This document shows, piece by piece, positions 38,737 to 46,821 of a stretch of 64,000 nucleotides of DNA (positions within the stretch are counted from its first letter, which is position 1; each line of letters begins with the position of its first letter). This DNA comes from CAVQZA01 sp963724805 (lineage in GTDB: Bacteria; Actinomycetota; Thermoleophilia; Gaiellales; Gaiellaceae): the NCBI GenBank assembly GCA_963724805.1, contig CAVRWA010000011.1, positions 682,001 to 746,000 of the forward strand, written 5' to 3'. The translations under genes and the position numbers were made by a program. The notes under the pieces were generated by a model. That model made no database searches. It was not told the origin of the DNA and worked only from the letters and a program-made list of their open reading frames with translations.

Positions 38737-40088
38737 GAGGTGGCCTCCACGAGCGTCTGCTCGAGCTCGTCGAGGTAGCTCGTCGTGTAGGCGCCGCTCG
38801 TGAACCCGTCGCTGCGGAGCACGTCGAGCGCGAACCGCCGCGTGGTCGGCACACCGGTGACCTCGAGCTCCTCGAGCGCGCGCTCGGCCCGGGCGATCGC
38901 GGAGGGTCGGTCCGCGTCCCAGACGATCACCTTCGCGACCATCGAGTCGTAGAACGGCGTGATCTCGGCGCCGTCCTCGATCCAGGTGTCGACCCGCACC
39001 CCGGCGCCGAGCGGCGGGCGGAAGCGCGTGATCCGGCCGGGCGAGGGCAGGAAGCCCCGGGCCGGTTCCTCTGCGTTGATCCGCAGCTCGATCGCGTGGC
39101 CGCGCCGGGACGCACGTCCGGTGACGGCCAGCGGCTCGCCGGCGGCGATCCGTAGCTGCTCGCGGACGATGTCGATCCCGGTGCAGAGCTCCGTCACGGG
39201 ATGCTCGACCTGGAGCCTCGCGTTCAGCTCGATGAACGAGAACGAGCCGTCCGGGCCGAGCAGGAACTCGAAGGTGCCCGCGTTCGCGTAGCCGATCGCG
39301 CGGCAGGCGCGCTCGGCGGCGGCCTCCATCGCGTCGCGCAGCTCCGGGTCGAGCGCGGGCGAGGGCGACTCCTCGACGAGCTTCTGGTGGCGGCGCTGGA
39401 TCGAGCACTCGCGCTCGCCGAGCGTCAGGACGCCGCCGTGGTGGTCGCAGAGCACCTGCACCTCGACGTGGCGCGCGGGCACGACCGCCTTCTCGAGGTA
39501 GAGGTCGCCGTTGCCGAACGCCGCCTGGGCCTCTGCGGAGGCGTTCTGGAAGGCTGTGTCCAGTTCCGCCGCGTCGGTGACGAGCCGCATCCCCTTGCCG
39601 CCGCCTCCCGCCGAGGCTTTCAGCAGCACGGGGTAGCCGAGCTCGTGCGCGGCCGTCCGCGCCTCGTCGAGCGTGGCAGCGCCGTCCGTGCCCGAGACGA
39701 GGGGCACGCCGGCGGCGAGCAGCTCGTGCTTTGCGAGAGCCTTGTCGCCCATCCGCTCCATCACCTCGGCGCCCGGTCCGACGAAGACGAGGTCGTGCGC
39801 CTCGCACGCGCGCACGAAATCCGGGTTCTCGGAGAGGAAGCCGTAGCCGGGATGAACGGCCTCGCACCCGGTCGTCTCGGCCGCGGCGATCAGCGCCGGG
39901 ATGCTGAGGTAGCTCGCTGCTGCCGGCGGCGGCCCGATCCGCACCGCGCGGTCCGCAATCCGAGTGTGCAGCGCACCCTCGTCGGCGGTGGAGTAGACCG
40001 CGACGGCCTCGACGCCGAGCTCGTGGAGGGCGCGGATCACGCGCACCGCGATCTCGCCGCGGTTCGCGACCAGGACTCGCGAGAACAC
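38733..40088 (-). CDS. accC: Biotin carboxylase subunit (AccC type)
   Basis: ATP-grasp enzyme that carboxylates biotin on a carrier protein with bicarbonate. Landmarks: VLVANRGEIAVRVIRAL, HPGYGFLSENPDF, KASAGGGGKGMR (ATP loop), FIELNARLQVEHPVTE (catalytic) and RGHAIELRINAEEP. 451 residues, standard for a stand-alone subunit. The GTG start is 3 nt after the stop of the carrier-fusion gene, which supplies the probable biotin carrier. Confidence 0.95.
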   Translation of the reverse strand: MFSRVLVANRGEIAVRVIRALHELGVEAVAVYSTADEGALHTRIADRAVRIGPPPAAASYLSIPALIAAAETTGCEAVHPGYGFLSENPDFVRACEAHDLVFVGPGAEVMERMGDKALAKHELLAAGVPLVSGTDGAATLDEARTAAHELGYPVLLKASAGGGGKGMRLVTDAAELDTAFQNASAEAQAAFGNGDLYLEKAVVPARHVEVQVLCDHHGGVLTLGERECSIQRRHQKLVEESPSPALDPELRDAMEAAAERACRAIGYANAGTFEFLLGPDGSFSFIELNARLQVEHPVTELCTGIDIVREQLRIAAGEPLAVTGRASRRGHAIELRINAEEPARGFLPSPGRITRFRPPLGAGVRVDTWIEDGAEITPFYDSMVAKVIVWDADRPSAIARAERALEELEVTGVPTTRRFALDVLRSDGFTSGAYTTSYLDELEQTLVEATS

Positions 40089-40090
40089 GA

Positions 40091-41902
40091 CTAGACCGCG
40101 TCGAGCGGGCGGGCGCCGATCCGCTCGAGCTCGAAGAGCAGCTGGCCGAACTCGACCGGCTGGGCGTCGTCGACATGGATCGCGCGGACGATCCCCTCGA
40201 TCTCGGCCTTGACCTCGTTCATCAGCTTCATCGCCTCGAGGATGCAGAGCGTCTCGCCGGGGGCCACCGGGTCGCCGATGTCGACGAAGGCCGCCACACC
40301 GGGCTGCGCTGCGCGGTAGAAGGTGCCGACCATCGGCGCCTCGACCCGCACGAAGCCGTTGTCCAGCGGCTGGACGGGCGCGAGCTCGGGCTCGCCGGAC
40401 CCGAGCGGGTCGTACACGCCCTCCAGCGGCTCCTCGGTGCGGCGCACCGAGACGCGCATCCCGTCCTCCTCGATCTCGATCTCGGCCACGCCCGACTCCT
40501 GGACGATCCGCACGAGCTCACGGATCCGCTCGGCCTGCTGGCGGTCGACGCCCGAGGCTCCGTACGAGTCCTCCGGCTCCGCGCGCCCGCGGATAGCCTG
40601 CAGCAGCGGCTCCGCCTCCTCTCCGAACAGCCCCAGCAGGAGCAACTCCTCCTCGCTGGAGGCGAGACCCTCGGCCTGCTCACGCACCTCGCGGAGGTCG
40701 ACCGGGGCGGCGTCCTCCGTGGTCTCGGGGTCTCTCTGCAGCTCGACAGCGCGACGGACGATCGGGTCGATCGGGCCCGGGGGCGTGCCGTAGCGGCCCT
40801 CGAGCAACGAGCGCAGCTCGTCGGTGACCGTGACGTAGCGCCTCGCCGAGAGCACGTGCAGGAGCGCCTGCGAGCCGAGGATCTGCCCGATCGGAGGGGC
40901 GAGCGGAGGCCATCCCGCCTCGGTACGGATCGTGTCGAGCTCGATCAGGACATCCTCCAGGCGGTCGCCCGCGCCGTGCGTGCGCAGGTGCGCGTCCAGC
41001 GCCGCCACGAGCCCGGCCGGGATCTCGTGCTCGGCGGCGCGCACCGCGATCCGGGGCGCCAGCGGCGCGACCGGCTCGTCGCCGATGTGCTCGTCGACGA
41101 GGTCCGACGCGCGCCAGAGCGCGGGCACGTCGATGCCTGGGTCGAGCCCGAGCCCGGCGAGCGCCTCCGCCACGCCCTGGGCGGAGACCCGGTGGAGTGC
41201 GAGCGCGAGCGGGAAGATCGAGCAGGAGATGAGCTCCGCGCCGGCGCGCGCGGCCTCGAGCACCGTCGCGAGCGCGCCGCCCGAGGCGCCCTGGCAGTAG
41301 ATCCCGACCGGGAGCCCCGTCGCCTCGTGCAGCTCGTCCACGAGCTCGTGCGCGCGGTGCGGCTGCAGCGAGCCCGTCGGGTCGTGAAGGAGCATCCGCG
41401 CTGCACCCAGCTCCGGCAGCTTACGGGCCTGCCCCACGAGCGCCTCGGTCTCGCCGGTGAGACCGGAGCCGTAGACGAGCCCGGCCTCGAACGAGCCGCC
41501 GGCGGCGGCGATCGCCTCGGCAGCCTCCTTCAGGTTCGACACGTCGTTGAGCGGGTCGTGGAGGCGGAAGACGTCGATCCCGTTCTCGGCCGCGCACACG
41601 ACGAAGCGGCGCACGAAGTCGCCGTCGACGGGCCGCGAGCCCACGAGGAAGCGGCCCCGGAGCGCGAGCCCGAGCGGAGTCTTCGTCCGCGCCTTGATTG
41701 CGCGGATCCGTTCCCACGGGCTCTCGACGCCTCGCTTGACCGCGCTGTCGAAAACGCCGCCGCCCGAGACCTCGAGGGTCGCGAAGCCGGCGCCGTCGAG
41801 GATCTCCGCAAGCCGAAGCAGCTCCGCGGTCGGCATCCGCCCGGCGAGGGGCTCCTGGCCGAGGAGGCGGATCGTGGTGTCGGCGAGAGCGGTGATGCCC
41901 AA
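40091..41902 (-). CDS. Carboxyltransferase-like domain (degenerate active site) fused to biotin carrier
   Basis: 603 residues. The first ~440 align with OadA/pyruvate-carboxylase carboxyltransferases (TLEVSGGGVFD, GIDVFRLHDPLNDVSNL), then comes a linker and from about 470 an AccB-like segment (RIRELVRIVQESGVAEIEIEEDG) ending in a biotinyl domain with EAMKLMNEV (K559). By alignment with OadA, metal ligands are replaced: the Asp of RDAHQ by L13, the carbamylated Lys of IKDMSG by H173, the HxH pair of HLHCHATTG by Y202 and Q204. The active barrel is therefore doubtful, though the carrier looks functional for the neighbouring AccC. ATG 41902; preceded 3 nt by efp's end. Confidence 0.82.
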   Translation of the reverse strand: MGITALADTTIRLLGQEPLAGRMPTAELLRLAEILDGAGFATLEVSGGGVFDSAVKRGVESPWERIRAIKARTKTPLGLALRGRFLVGSRPVDGDFVRRFVVCAAENGIDVFRLHDPLNDVSNLKEAAEAIAAAGGSFEAGLVYGSGLTGETEALVGQARKLPELGAARMLLHDPTGSLQPHRAHELVDELHEATGLPVGIYCQGASGGALATVLEAARAGAELISCSIFPLALALHRVSAQGVAEALAGLGLDPGIDVPALWRASDLVDEHIGDEPVAPLAPRIAVRAAEHEIPAGLVAALDAHLRTHGAGDRLEDVLIELDTIRTEAGWPPLAPPIGQILGSQALLHVLSARRYVTVTDELRSLLEGRYGTPPGPIDPIVRRAVELQRDPETTEDAAPVDLREVREQAEGLASSEEELLLLGLFGEEAEPLLQAIRGRAEPEDSYGASGVDRQQAERIRELVRIVQESGVAEIEIEEDGMRVSVRRTEEPLEGVYDPLGSGEPELAPVQPLDNGFVRVEAPMVGTFYRAAQPGVAAFVDIGDPVAPGETLCILEAMKLMNEVKAEIEGIVRAIHVDDAQPVEFGQLLFELERIGARPLDAV

Positions 41903-41904
41903 CC

Positions 41905-42471
41905 TTACGCCCTCGAGATGTAACGCCCTTCGCGCGGGTCGACCTTGATCCTGTCGCCCGGGTTCACGAAGAGGGGTACCTGCACGATGGCGCCGGTCTC
42001 GAGCGTCGCGGGCTTCGTCACGTTCGAGACCGTGTCGCCCTTCACACCGGGCTCGGTCTCGGTCACGGCCAGCTCGAGCGATGCGGGCAGCTGCACGCCC
42101 GACGGCTTGCCGCCGACGAAGAGGAGCTGCACCGAGCTCGACGGGACGAGATACGGCAGCTCGTCCTCGAGCGTCGCGTGCGCGAGGGAGAGCTGCTCGT
42201 AGGTCTCCGCATCCATGAAGACGACCTCATCGCCCGAGTCGTAGAGGTACTGCATGTTCTTCACCTCGGTGAAGACGCGCGGGAACTTCTCGCCGGCACG
42301 AAAGGTTCGGTCGACGACGGAGCCCGAGTCGATGCTCTTCACCTTGGTGCGCACGAACGCACCGCCCTTCCCCGGCTTGACGTGCTGGAACTCAACGATC
42401 CGCCACACCGAGCCGTCCAGCTCGATGTGCATCCCGTTCTTGAACTCGTTGGTGGAGACGACATCGGCCAC
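41905..42471 (-). CDS. efp: Elongation factor P
   Basis: Relieves ribosome stalling at polyproline; several proteins in this window (EP- and P-rich) would need it. 188 residues in three beta domains: STNEFKNGMHIELDG, KPGKGGAFVRTK with the tip Lys (K35), and the C-terminal GDRIKVDPREGRYISRA signature. I chose the GTG at 42471, since EF-P starts close to STNEF. Upstream 42472-42645 holds hairpins and no clear promoter. Confidence 0.95.
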   Translation of the reverse strand: MADVVSTNEFKNGMHIELDGSVWRIVEFQHVKPGKGGAFVRTKVKSIDSGSVVDRTFRAGEKFPRVFTEVKNMQYLYDSGDEVVFMDAETYEQLSLAHATLEDELPYLVPSSSVQLLFVGGKPSGVQLPASLELAVTETEPGVKGDTVSNVTKPATLETGAIVQVPLFVNPGDRIKVDPREGRYISRA

Positions 42472-42600
42472 GGCGGCGAGTCTAGCCGACAGCGAATTGG
42501 GGTCAGGCACTCGGCCGTGCCCAAAAGAGTCGATTCCCGGCTCTGCAAGCGGACTTTGCCGAGGGTCCCGCGCGTGAGCCGCTGTCCGAAAAGGACATGA

Positions 42601-42619
42601 CCCGGGGTCAGGCCCCGGG
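42601..42619 (-). terminator. Perfect 7-bp hairpin in the pepP-efp gap
   Basis: CCCGGGG-TCAGG-CCCCGGG lies 27 nt beyond the aminopeptidase stop in the 174-bp gap before efp. Nearby are a second GGGGTCAGG word (42499) and a small GTCC-GAAAA-GGAC hairpin (42583-42595). Terminator or attenuator function is inferred; no T-run. Confidence 0.5.
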
Positions 42620-42645
42620 ACCTGGCCGGTGTGGACGAGGCCTCT

Positions 42646-43683
42646 CTAGCCGACCTCCGTGAGCTCCTTCGTGAGGTGGGTCAGCACCTCCGGCCCTCCC
42701 TCGCGCACGACGACGAGGTCCTCGATGCGGACGCCGCCGACGCCGGGCAGGTAGATCCCCGGCTCGACGGTGACGACGTTGCCCACTGCGAGCGTGTCGG
42801 TGGAGAGGGTCGAGAGCGTCGGTATCTCGTGGATCTCGAGCCCGACACCGTGGCCGAGCCCGTGCGCGAACTCCTCCCCGTAGCCGGCTGCGGCAATCGC
42901 GTCGCGCGCGACCGCGTCCGCCGCCACCCCTTCCGCGCCGGGGAGCACGGCTTCCAGCGAGGTGAGCTGGGCCGCGAGACACGTCTCGTAGATCCCGGTC
43001 AGCTCGTCGGGGAGCCCGCCGGTCGAGTAGGTGCGCGTGCAGTCGGAGCAGTAGCCCTCGACGACGCAGCCTGCGTCCACGACCACGAGTTGGCCGCGCT
43101 CGACGACCCGCTCGCCCGGGTTCGCATGAGGGAGCGCGCCGTTGGGCCCGGCGGCGACGATCGCCTCGAACGAGCTCCCCTCGGCGCCGAGCTCACGGAA
43201 GGTCTTCTCGAGCTGCCAGGCGAGATCGGCCTCGGTGCGGCCGACGAACGGCGAGGCCGCGAGCCGACGGAAGCCCTCGTCGGCGAGCTCGGCGGCGCGA
43301 CGGATCGCGCCGATCTCGTCCTCGTCCTTCACGGCGCGCAGCCCCTCGACGAGGCCCACACGCGGCACGAGCTCCGCGCCGCCCTCGGCCAGCGTCCGGT
43401 AGGAGTCGTAGCTGACGTGCGCGGCCTCGAAGCCGACCGTCCCCGAAAGCAGCTCGGCGAGGTCCTTCACGAGCGACCGCTTCGTCTCGACGAGCTCGAC
43501 ACCCTCGACCGCACGCGCCTTCTCCCGGTAGCGGAAGTCGGTGTAGAGGCGCGTCGCCCCGTCCGGCTCGACGAGCAGCGCCGCGTTCGAGCTCCGCAGC
43601 CCGCAGAGGTAGCGGACGTTGATCGCCTTCGTGACGAGGAGCGGCTCCTCCAGCTGCGCCCGCAGGCGTTCGAGCCGGGTCAC
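42646..43683 (-). CDS. M24-family Xaa-Pro aminopeptidase
   Basis: 345-residue di-metal creatinase-fold peptidase. Metal ligands: VVVDAG and CSDCTRTY (Asp pair), HGLGHGVGLE (His), VTVEPGIY (Glu) and GVRIEDLV (Glu). The N-terminal half is the nucleotide-like creatinase N domain (VRYLCGLRSSNAALLVEPDG). GTG start overlaps the aroQ stop (GTGA). A pepQ-type gene between aroQ and efp is the actinobacterial standard. Confidence 0.92.
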   Translation of the reverse strand: MTRLERLRAQLEEPLLVTKAINVRYLCGLRSSNAALLVEPDGATRLYTDFRYREKARAVEGVELVETKRSLVKDLAELLSGTVGFEAAHVSYDSYRTLAEGGAELVPRVGLVEGLRAVKDEDEIGAIRRAAELADEGFRRLAASPFVGRTEADLAWQLEKTFRELGAEGSSFEAIVAAGPNGALPHANPGERVVERGQLVVVDAGCVVEGYCSDCTRTYSTGGLPDELTGIYETCLAAQLTSLEAVLPGAEGVAADAVARDAIAAAGYGEEFAHGLGHGVGLEIHEIPTLSTLSTDTLAVGNVVTVEPGIYLPGVGGVRIEDLVVVREGGPEVLTHLTKELTEVG

Positions 43684-44114
43684 GTCTTCGACTGCTCCGC
43701 GAGGAACTCGAGCGCCTCACGGTAGCCGTCGGGGCCTTTGCCCATGATCCGCGTCGCCGCGAGGTCGGCGAGCACCGAGAAGCGCCGCCACTCCTCCCGC
43801 TCCTCGATGTTGGAGAGGTGCACCTCGACCACCGGCACCTCGAACAGCTCGACCGCGTCGCGAAGGGCCCAGCTGTAGTGCGTCCACGCCGCGGGGTTGA
43901 GGACGACGCCGTCGGCCCACGTGTACGCGTCGTGGATCCAGTCGATGTACTCGCCCTCGCTGTTCGTCTGGCGGCAGCGGACGTTCATCCCGAGCGCGGA
44001 GGCCCACTCGTAGATCCGGGTCTCTAGCTCCGAGGCAGAGATGCCGCCGTAGACCTCGGGGTCACGCCGCCCGAGGACATCCAGGTTGACTCCGTTCAGG
44101 ACGGCGACGCGCAC
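43680..44114 (-). CDS. aroQ: Type II 3-dehydroquinate dehydratase
   Basis: Third step of the shikimate pathway. 144 residues: VLNGVNLDVLGRRDPEVYGG (active-site loop with Arg and Tyr), QTNSEGEYIDWIH, VLNPAAWTHYSWAL and VEVHLSNIEERE with the catalytic His. GTG start. Lies directly after the aroK-aroB fusion gene. Confidence 0.95.
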   Translation of the reverse strand: MRVAVLNGVNLDVLGRRDPEVYGGISASELETRIYEWASALGMNVRCRQTNSEGEYIDWIHDAYTWADGVVLNPAAWTHYSWALRDAVELFEVPVVEVHLSNIEEREEWRRFSVLADLAATRIMGKGPDGYREALEFLAEQSKT

Positions 44115-44123
44115 GGCGGGACT

Positions 44124-45545
44124 CTATCCGGCGATCAGGCCGTCGAGCGCGGCGCGGACGGCCTCGTCGGGCAGCTCGACTCCGATCACCGGGCGGCCGG
44201 GCGCCGCCAGCAGGACGAGGCGGACGCGTCCCGACTCGACCTTCTTGTCGCGGTGGAGCGCCTCCCACGCGCGCCCGCGGTCGACCCGCGCAGGCTCGAG
44301 CGGCAGCGCCTCCTCGAGGGTGCCCAGGACGACCTCGTCGAGCCCCGCGTGCTCGACCGAGAGGCGAAGCGCGGCGTGGAGGCCGAGCCCGACCGCCCGC
44401 CCGTGCGTGAGCTCGGCGTAGCCGCCCGCGGCCTCGAGCGCGTGCGCGAAGGTGTGACCGAGGTTGAGCGCGGCGCGCGGGCCGCGGTCCAGGGGGTCGC
44501 GGATGCAGTACGAAGCCTTGACCGCCGCGCAGCGGCGCACCAGCTCGGGCTCCGGCAGCTCCCAGAGCGGCGCACCGGCGAGCAGGCCGGTCTTCACGAC
44601 CTCGGCGCGGCCCTCGCCGCGCTCGACGTGCGGGAGCGTATCCAGGAGGGCGGGATCGATCACGACTCGCGCGGGCCAGTGGAAGGCGCCGACGAGGTTC
44701 TTCCCGCCGGGGAGGTCGAGCGCGGTCTTGCCGCCGATCCCCGCGTCGACCTGGCCGACGAGGGACGTGGGCACAGGCACCCACGCGATCCCGCGCAGGT
44801 ACGTGGCGGCGGCGAAGCCGGCCGCGTCGGTCGTGCAGCCGCCGCCGAGCGCGACGAGCGTGCCCTTGCGGTCGAGCCGCAGCTCGCTCCAGAGCCGCTC
44901 CAGGGCGGCGACGGTCTTCGCCTCCTCGCCGGCGGGGAGCTCGTGCGTCGAGACGAGCCGGTCGCCGAGCGCTAGCTGCGCTGCCGCGCCGTGGATCCCT
45001 CCTACGCGTGGGTCGGCGACGAGCGCGACGGGACCGTCACCGGGCACCAGCGAGCCGAGCTCGGCGAGCGCCCCGAGGCCGACGTGGACACCCGCCGCCG
45101 CCAGCAGGACCCCCTCCAGATCGCGTGCCCTGGCGTCGGCTGCAGCCTCGTAGACGGGCAGCCTTTCCGCGTAGAGCGCGTGAAACTGCTCCTCGTCGCG
45201 GGCGAGCGGGCGGTCGCTGATCGAGGCGCGCTCCCACGCAACGGCTGCGTCCACCTCGACGAGGACGGTGAACGCCCGCCCCCGCAGTTGTTCTCGCGTC
45301 GAGTCGGAGCCGAGCGCACCGCCGCCGAGGGCGAGCACCGACGGCTCGGGTATGAGGAGCGCCTCGCCGATCACCTGCCCTTCGACCGCCCGGAACGCCG
45401 CCTCGCCCTGGTCCCGGAACATGTCCGCGATCGAGGTCTGCGCCCGTTTCTCGATCTCGGCGTCGACGTCGACAAACGGGCGACCGAGGAGCTCCGCGAG
45501 CGCGGCGCCGAGGGTGGTCTTCCCCGCCCCCATGTAGCCGATCAG
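44124..45545 (-). CDS. aroKB: Bifunctional shikimate kinase / 3-dehydroquinate synthase
   Basis: Fused shikimate enzymes (AroK first, about 165 residues, then AroB). AroK: Walker A GYMGAGKTT, DVDAEIEKRAQTSIADMF and LALGGGALGS. AroB: VALGGGCTTDAAGFAAATYLRGIAW, PTSLVGQVDAGIGGKT, and the zinc sites AEVVKTGLL and LGHTFAHALE. No ATG, GTG or TTG lies in frame between the aroC stop and the P-loop; the nearest are a GTG at 45668 inside aroC (Arg-rich leader) and an ATG at 45533 that would cut the first Gly of Walker A. I mark a CTG at 45545 as the provisional start. Confidence 0.88.
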   Translation of the reverse strand: MIGYMGAGKTTLGAALAELLGRPFVDVDAEIEKRAQTSIADMFRDQGEAAFRAVEGQVIGEALLIPEPSVLALGGGALGSDSTREQLRGRAFTVLVEVDAAVAWERASISDRPLARDEEQFHALYAERLPVYEAAADARARDLEGVLLAAAGVHVGLGALAELGSLVPGDGPVALVADPRVGGIHGAAAQLALGDRLVSTHELPAGEEAKTVAALERLWSELRLDRKGTLVALGGGCTTDAAGFAAATYLRGIAWVPVPTSLVGQVDAGIGGKTALDLPGGKNLVGAFHWPARVVIDPALLDTLPHVERGEGRAEVVKTGLLAGAPLWELPEPELVRRCAAVKASYCIRDPLDRGPRAALNLGHTFAHALEAAGGYAELTHGRAVGLGLHAALRLSVEHAGLDEVVLGTLEEALPLEPARVDRGRAWEALHRDKKVESGRVRLVLLAAPGRPVIGVELPDEAVRAALDGLIAG

Positions 45546-45559
45546 TGCGATGTGCCTGT

Positions 45560-46651
45560 CTAGTGCGTGTTCCAGCCGATCCGCTCCGTGTACGCGCGGT
45601 GGGCGGCGACGAAGTCCGCGAGCGCGTCGCCGCCGAACTTCTCGCGGGCGGCGCGCGCGAGCTCCCACGCCACGGCGGCCTCGGCGACGACCGCGAGCGC
45701 CTCGACGGCCGCGACGTCGCTGCGCTCGACGAGCGCCTCCGCGGGCTCGCCGGTGGCAAGGTCGACCGAGGCGAGCGGGCGCATCAGCGTCGGCAGCGGC
45801 TTCATCGCGGCACGGACGACGATCTCCTCGCCGTTCGAGATCCCGGCCTCGATCCCGCCCGCGCGGTTCGTGTCACGCCTGAGTCCGGGCCGGATCTCGT
45901 CGTGAGCCTGCGAGCCGCGCATCCCGGCGAGCGCGAACCCGTCGCCGATCTCGACGCCCTTCACGGCCTGGATCCCCGCGAGCGCGGCGGCGAGCCTCGT
46001 GTCGAGCCGGTCCGCCTTCTCCGCGTAGGTACCGAGCCCGGGCGGGACTCCCGCGGCGCGCACCTCGACGATCCCGCCGAGCGTGTCCCGGTCGCCGCGC
46101 GCCGCGTCGATCGCGGCCCGAATCCCGTCCTCGCCGCGCGCGCCGCCGACCTCGAGCGCGTCGCCGGCCACGGAGATCCCGATCGAGCCGAGCAACGCCT
46201 TCGCAACCGCGCCGGCGGCCACGTGAACGGCGGTGTGTCGCGCGCTCGCCCGCTCGAGCGCATCGCGCACGTCGGCGAGGCCGTACTTCAGCACCCCGGG
46301 TAGGTCGGCGTGGCCGGGCCGCGGCAGCGTGACCGGCTTCACGCCCTTGCCCGAGGGCTCGCCCTCCGGCGGCCAGGGGCTCATCCCCCAGGTCCAGTTC
46401 TTGTGGTCGCGGTTTCGGACGACGAGCGCGAGCGGCGTGCCGAGCGTGCGCCCCTGCCGGAGCCCGGCGAGCACTTCGATCTCGTCCGACTCGAGCTTCT
46501 GGCGCGGGCTGCGACCGTATCCCTGCTGGCGCCGGCGCAGGTCGGCGTCGATCGCGGCGCGGTCGAGCTCGAGGCCCGCCGGGAGCCCGGTCACGATCGC
46601 GACGAGCGCAGGGCCGTGCGACTCGCCCGCAGTTGCCAGCCTCAACTCCAC
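45560..46651 (-). CDS. aroC: Chorismate synthase
   Basis: Final shikimate-pathway step, FMN-dependent elimination of phosphate from EPSP. 363 residues: TAGESHGPALVAIVTGLPAG (signature 1), RRRQQGYGRSPRQKLE, HADLPGVLKYG and RASARHTAVHVAAGA. GTG start at 46651. It heads the long leftward run aroC-aroKB-aroQ-pepP-efp. Confidence 0.95.
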   Translation of the reverse strand: MELRLATAGESHGPALVAIVTGLPAGLELDRAAIDADLRRRQQGYGRSPRQKLESDEIEVLAGLRQGRTLGTPLALVVRNRDHKNWTWGMSPWPPEGEPSGKGVKPVTLPRPGHADLPGVLKYGLADVRDALERASARHTAVHVAAGAVAKALLGSIGISVAGDALEVGGARGEDGIRAAIDAARGDRDTLGGIVEVRAAGVPPGLGTYAEKADRLDTRLAAALAGIQAVKGVEIGDGFALAGMRGSQAHDEIRPGLRRDTNRAGGIEAGISNGEEIVVRAAMKPLPTLMRPLASVDLATGEPAEALVERSDVAAVEALAVVAEAAVAWELARAAREKFGGDALADFVAAHRAYTERIGWNTH

Positions 46652-46758
46652 GCCCGAAGCCTACTTCGGCCGGCATACGGCGCCCGCCCTACTGCGATCC
46701 TCCCATCCAAGTTACGACGGATTCCGGATAGGCGAGGAGCAGCGGGTGGTTCTAGCCT

Positions 46759-46799
46759 GCGGCGGGGATCTCTGAACCGGACGGTTCTCCCCGAGCCGC
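46759..46799 (+). promoter_or_regulatory. Strong hairpin in the leader of the vWA gene
   Basis: GCGGC-GGGGA pairs with TCCCC-(GA)-GCCGC and encloses GAACCG-GA-CGGTTC, giving about 16 pairs. It ends 22 nt before the ATG and leaves the ribosome binding site (AAAGGGG) free. A 5' UTR stability or regulatory structure is inferred; it does not match a riboswitch I know. Confidence 0.5.
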
Positions 46800-46821
46800 C
46801 AACGAAGGAAAGGGGATACAC

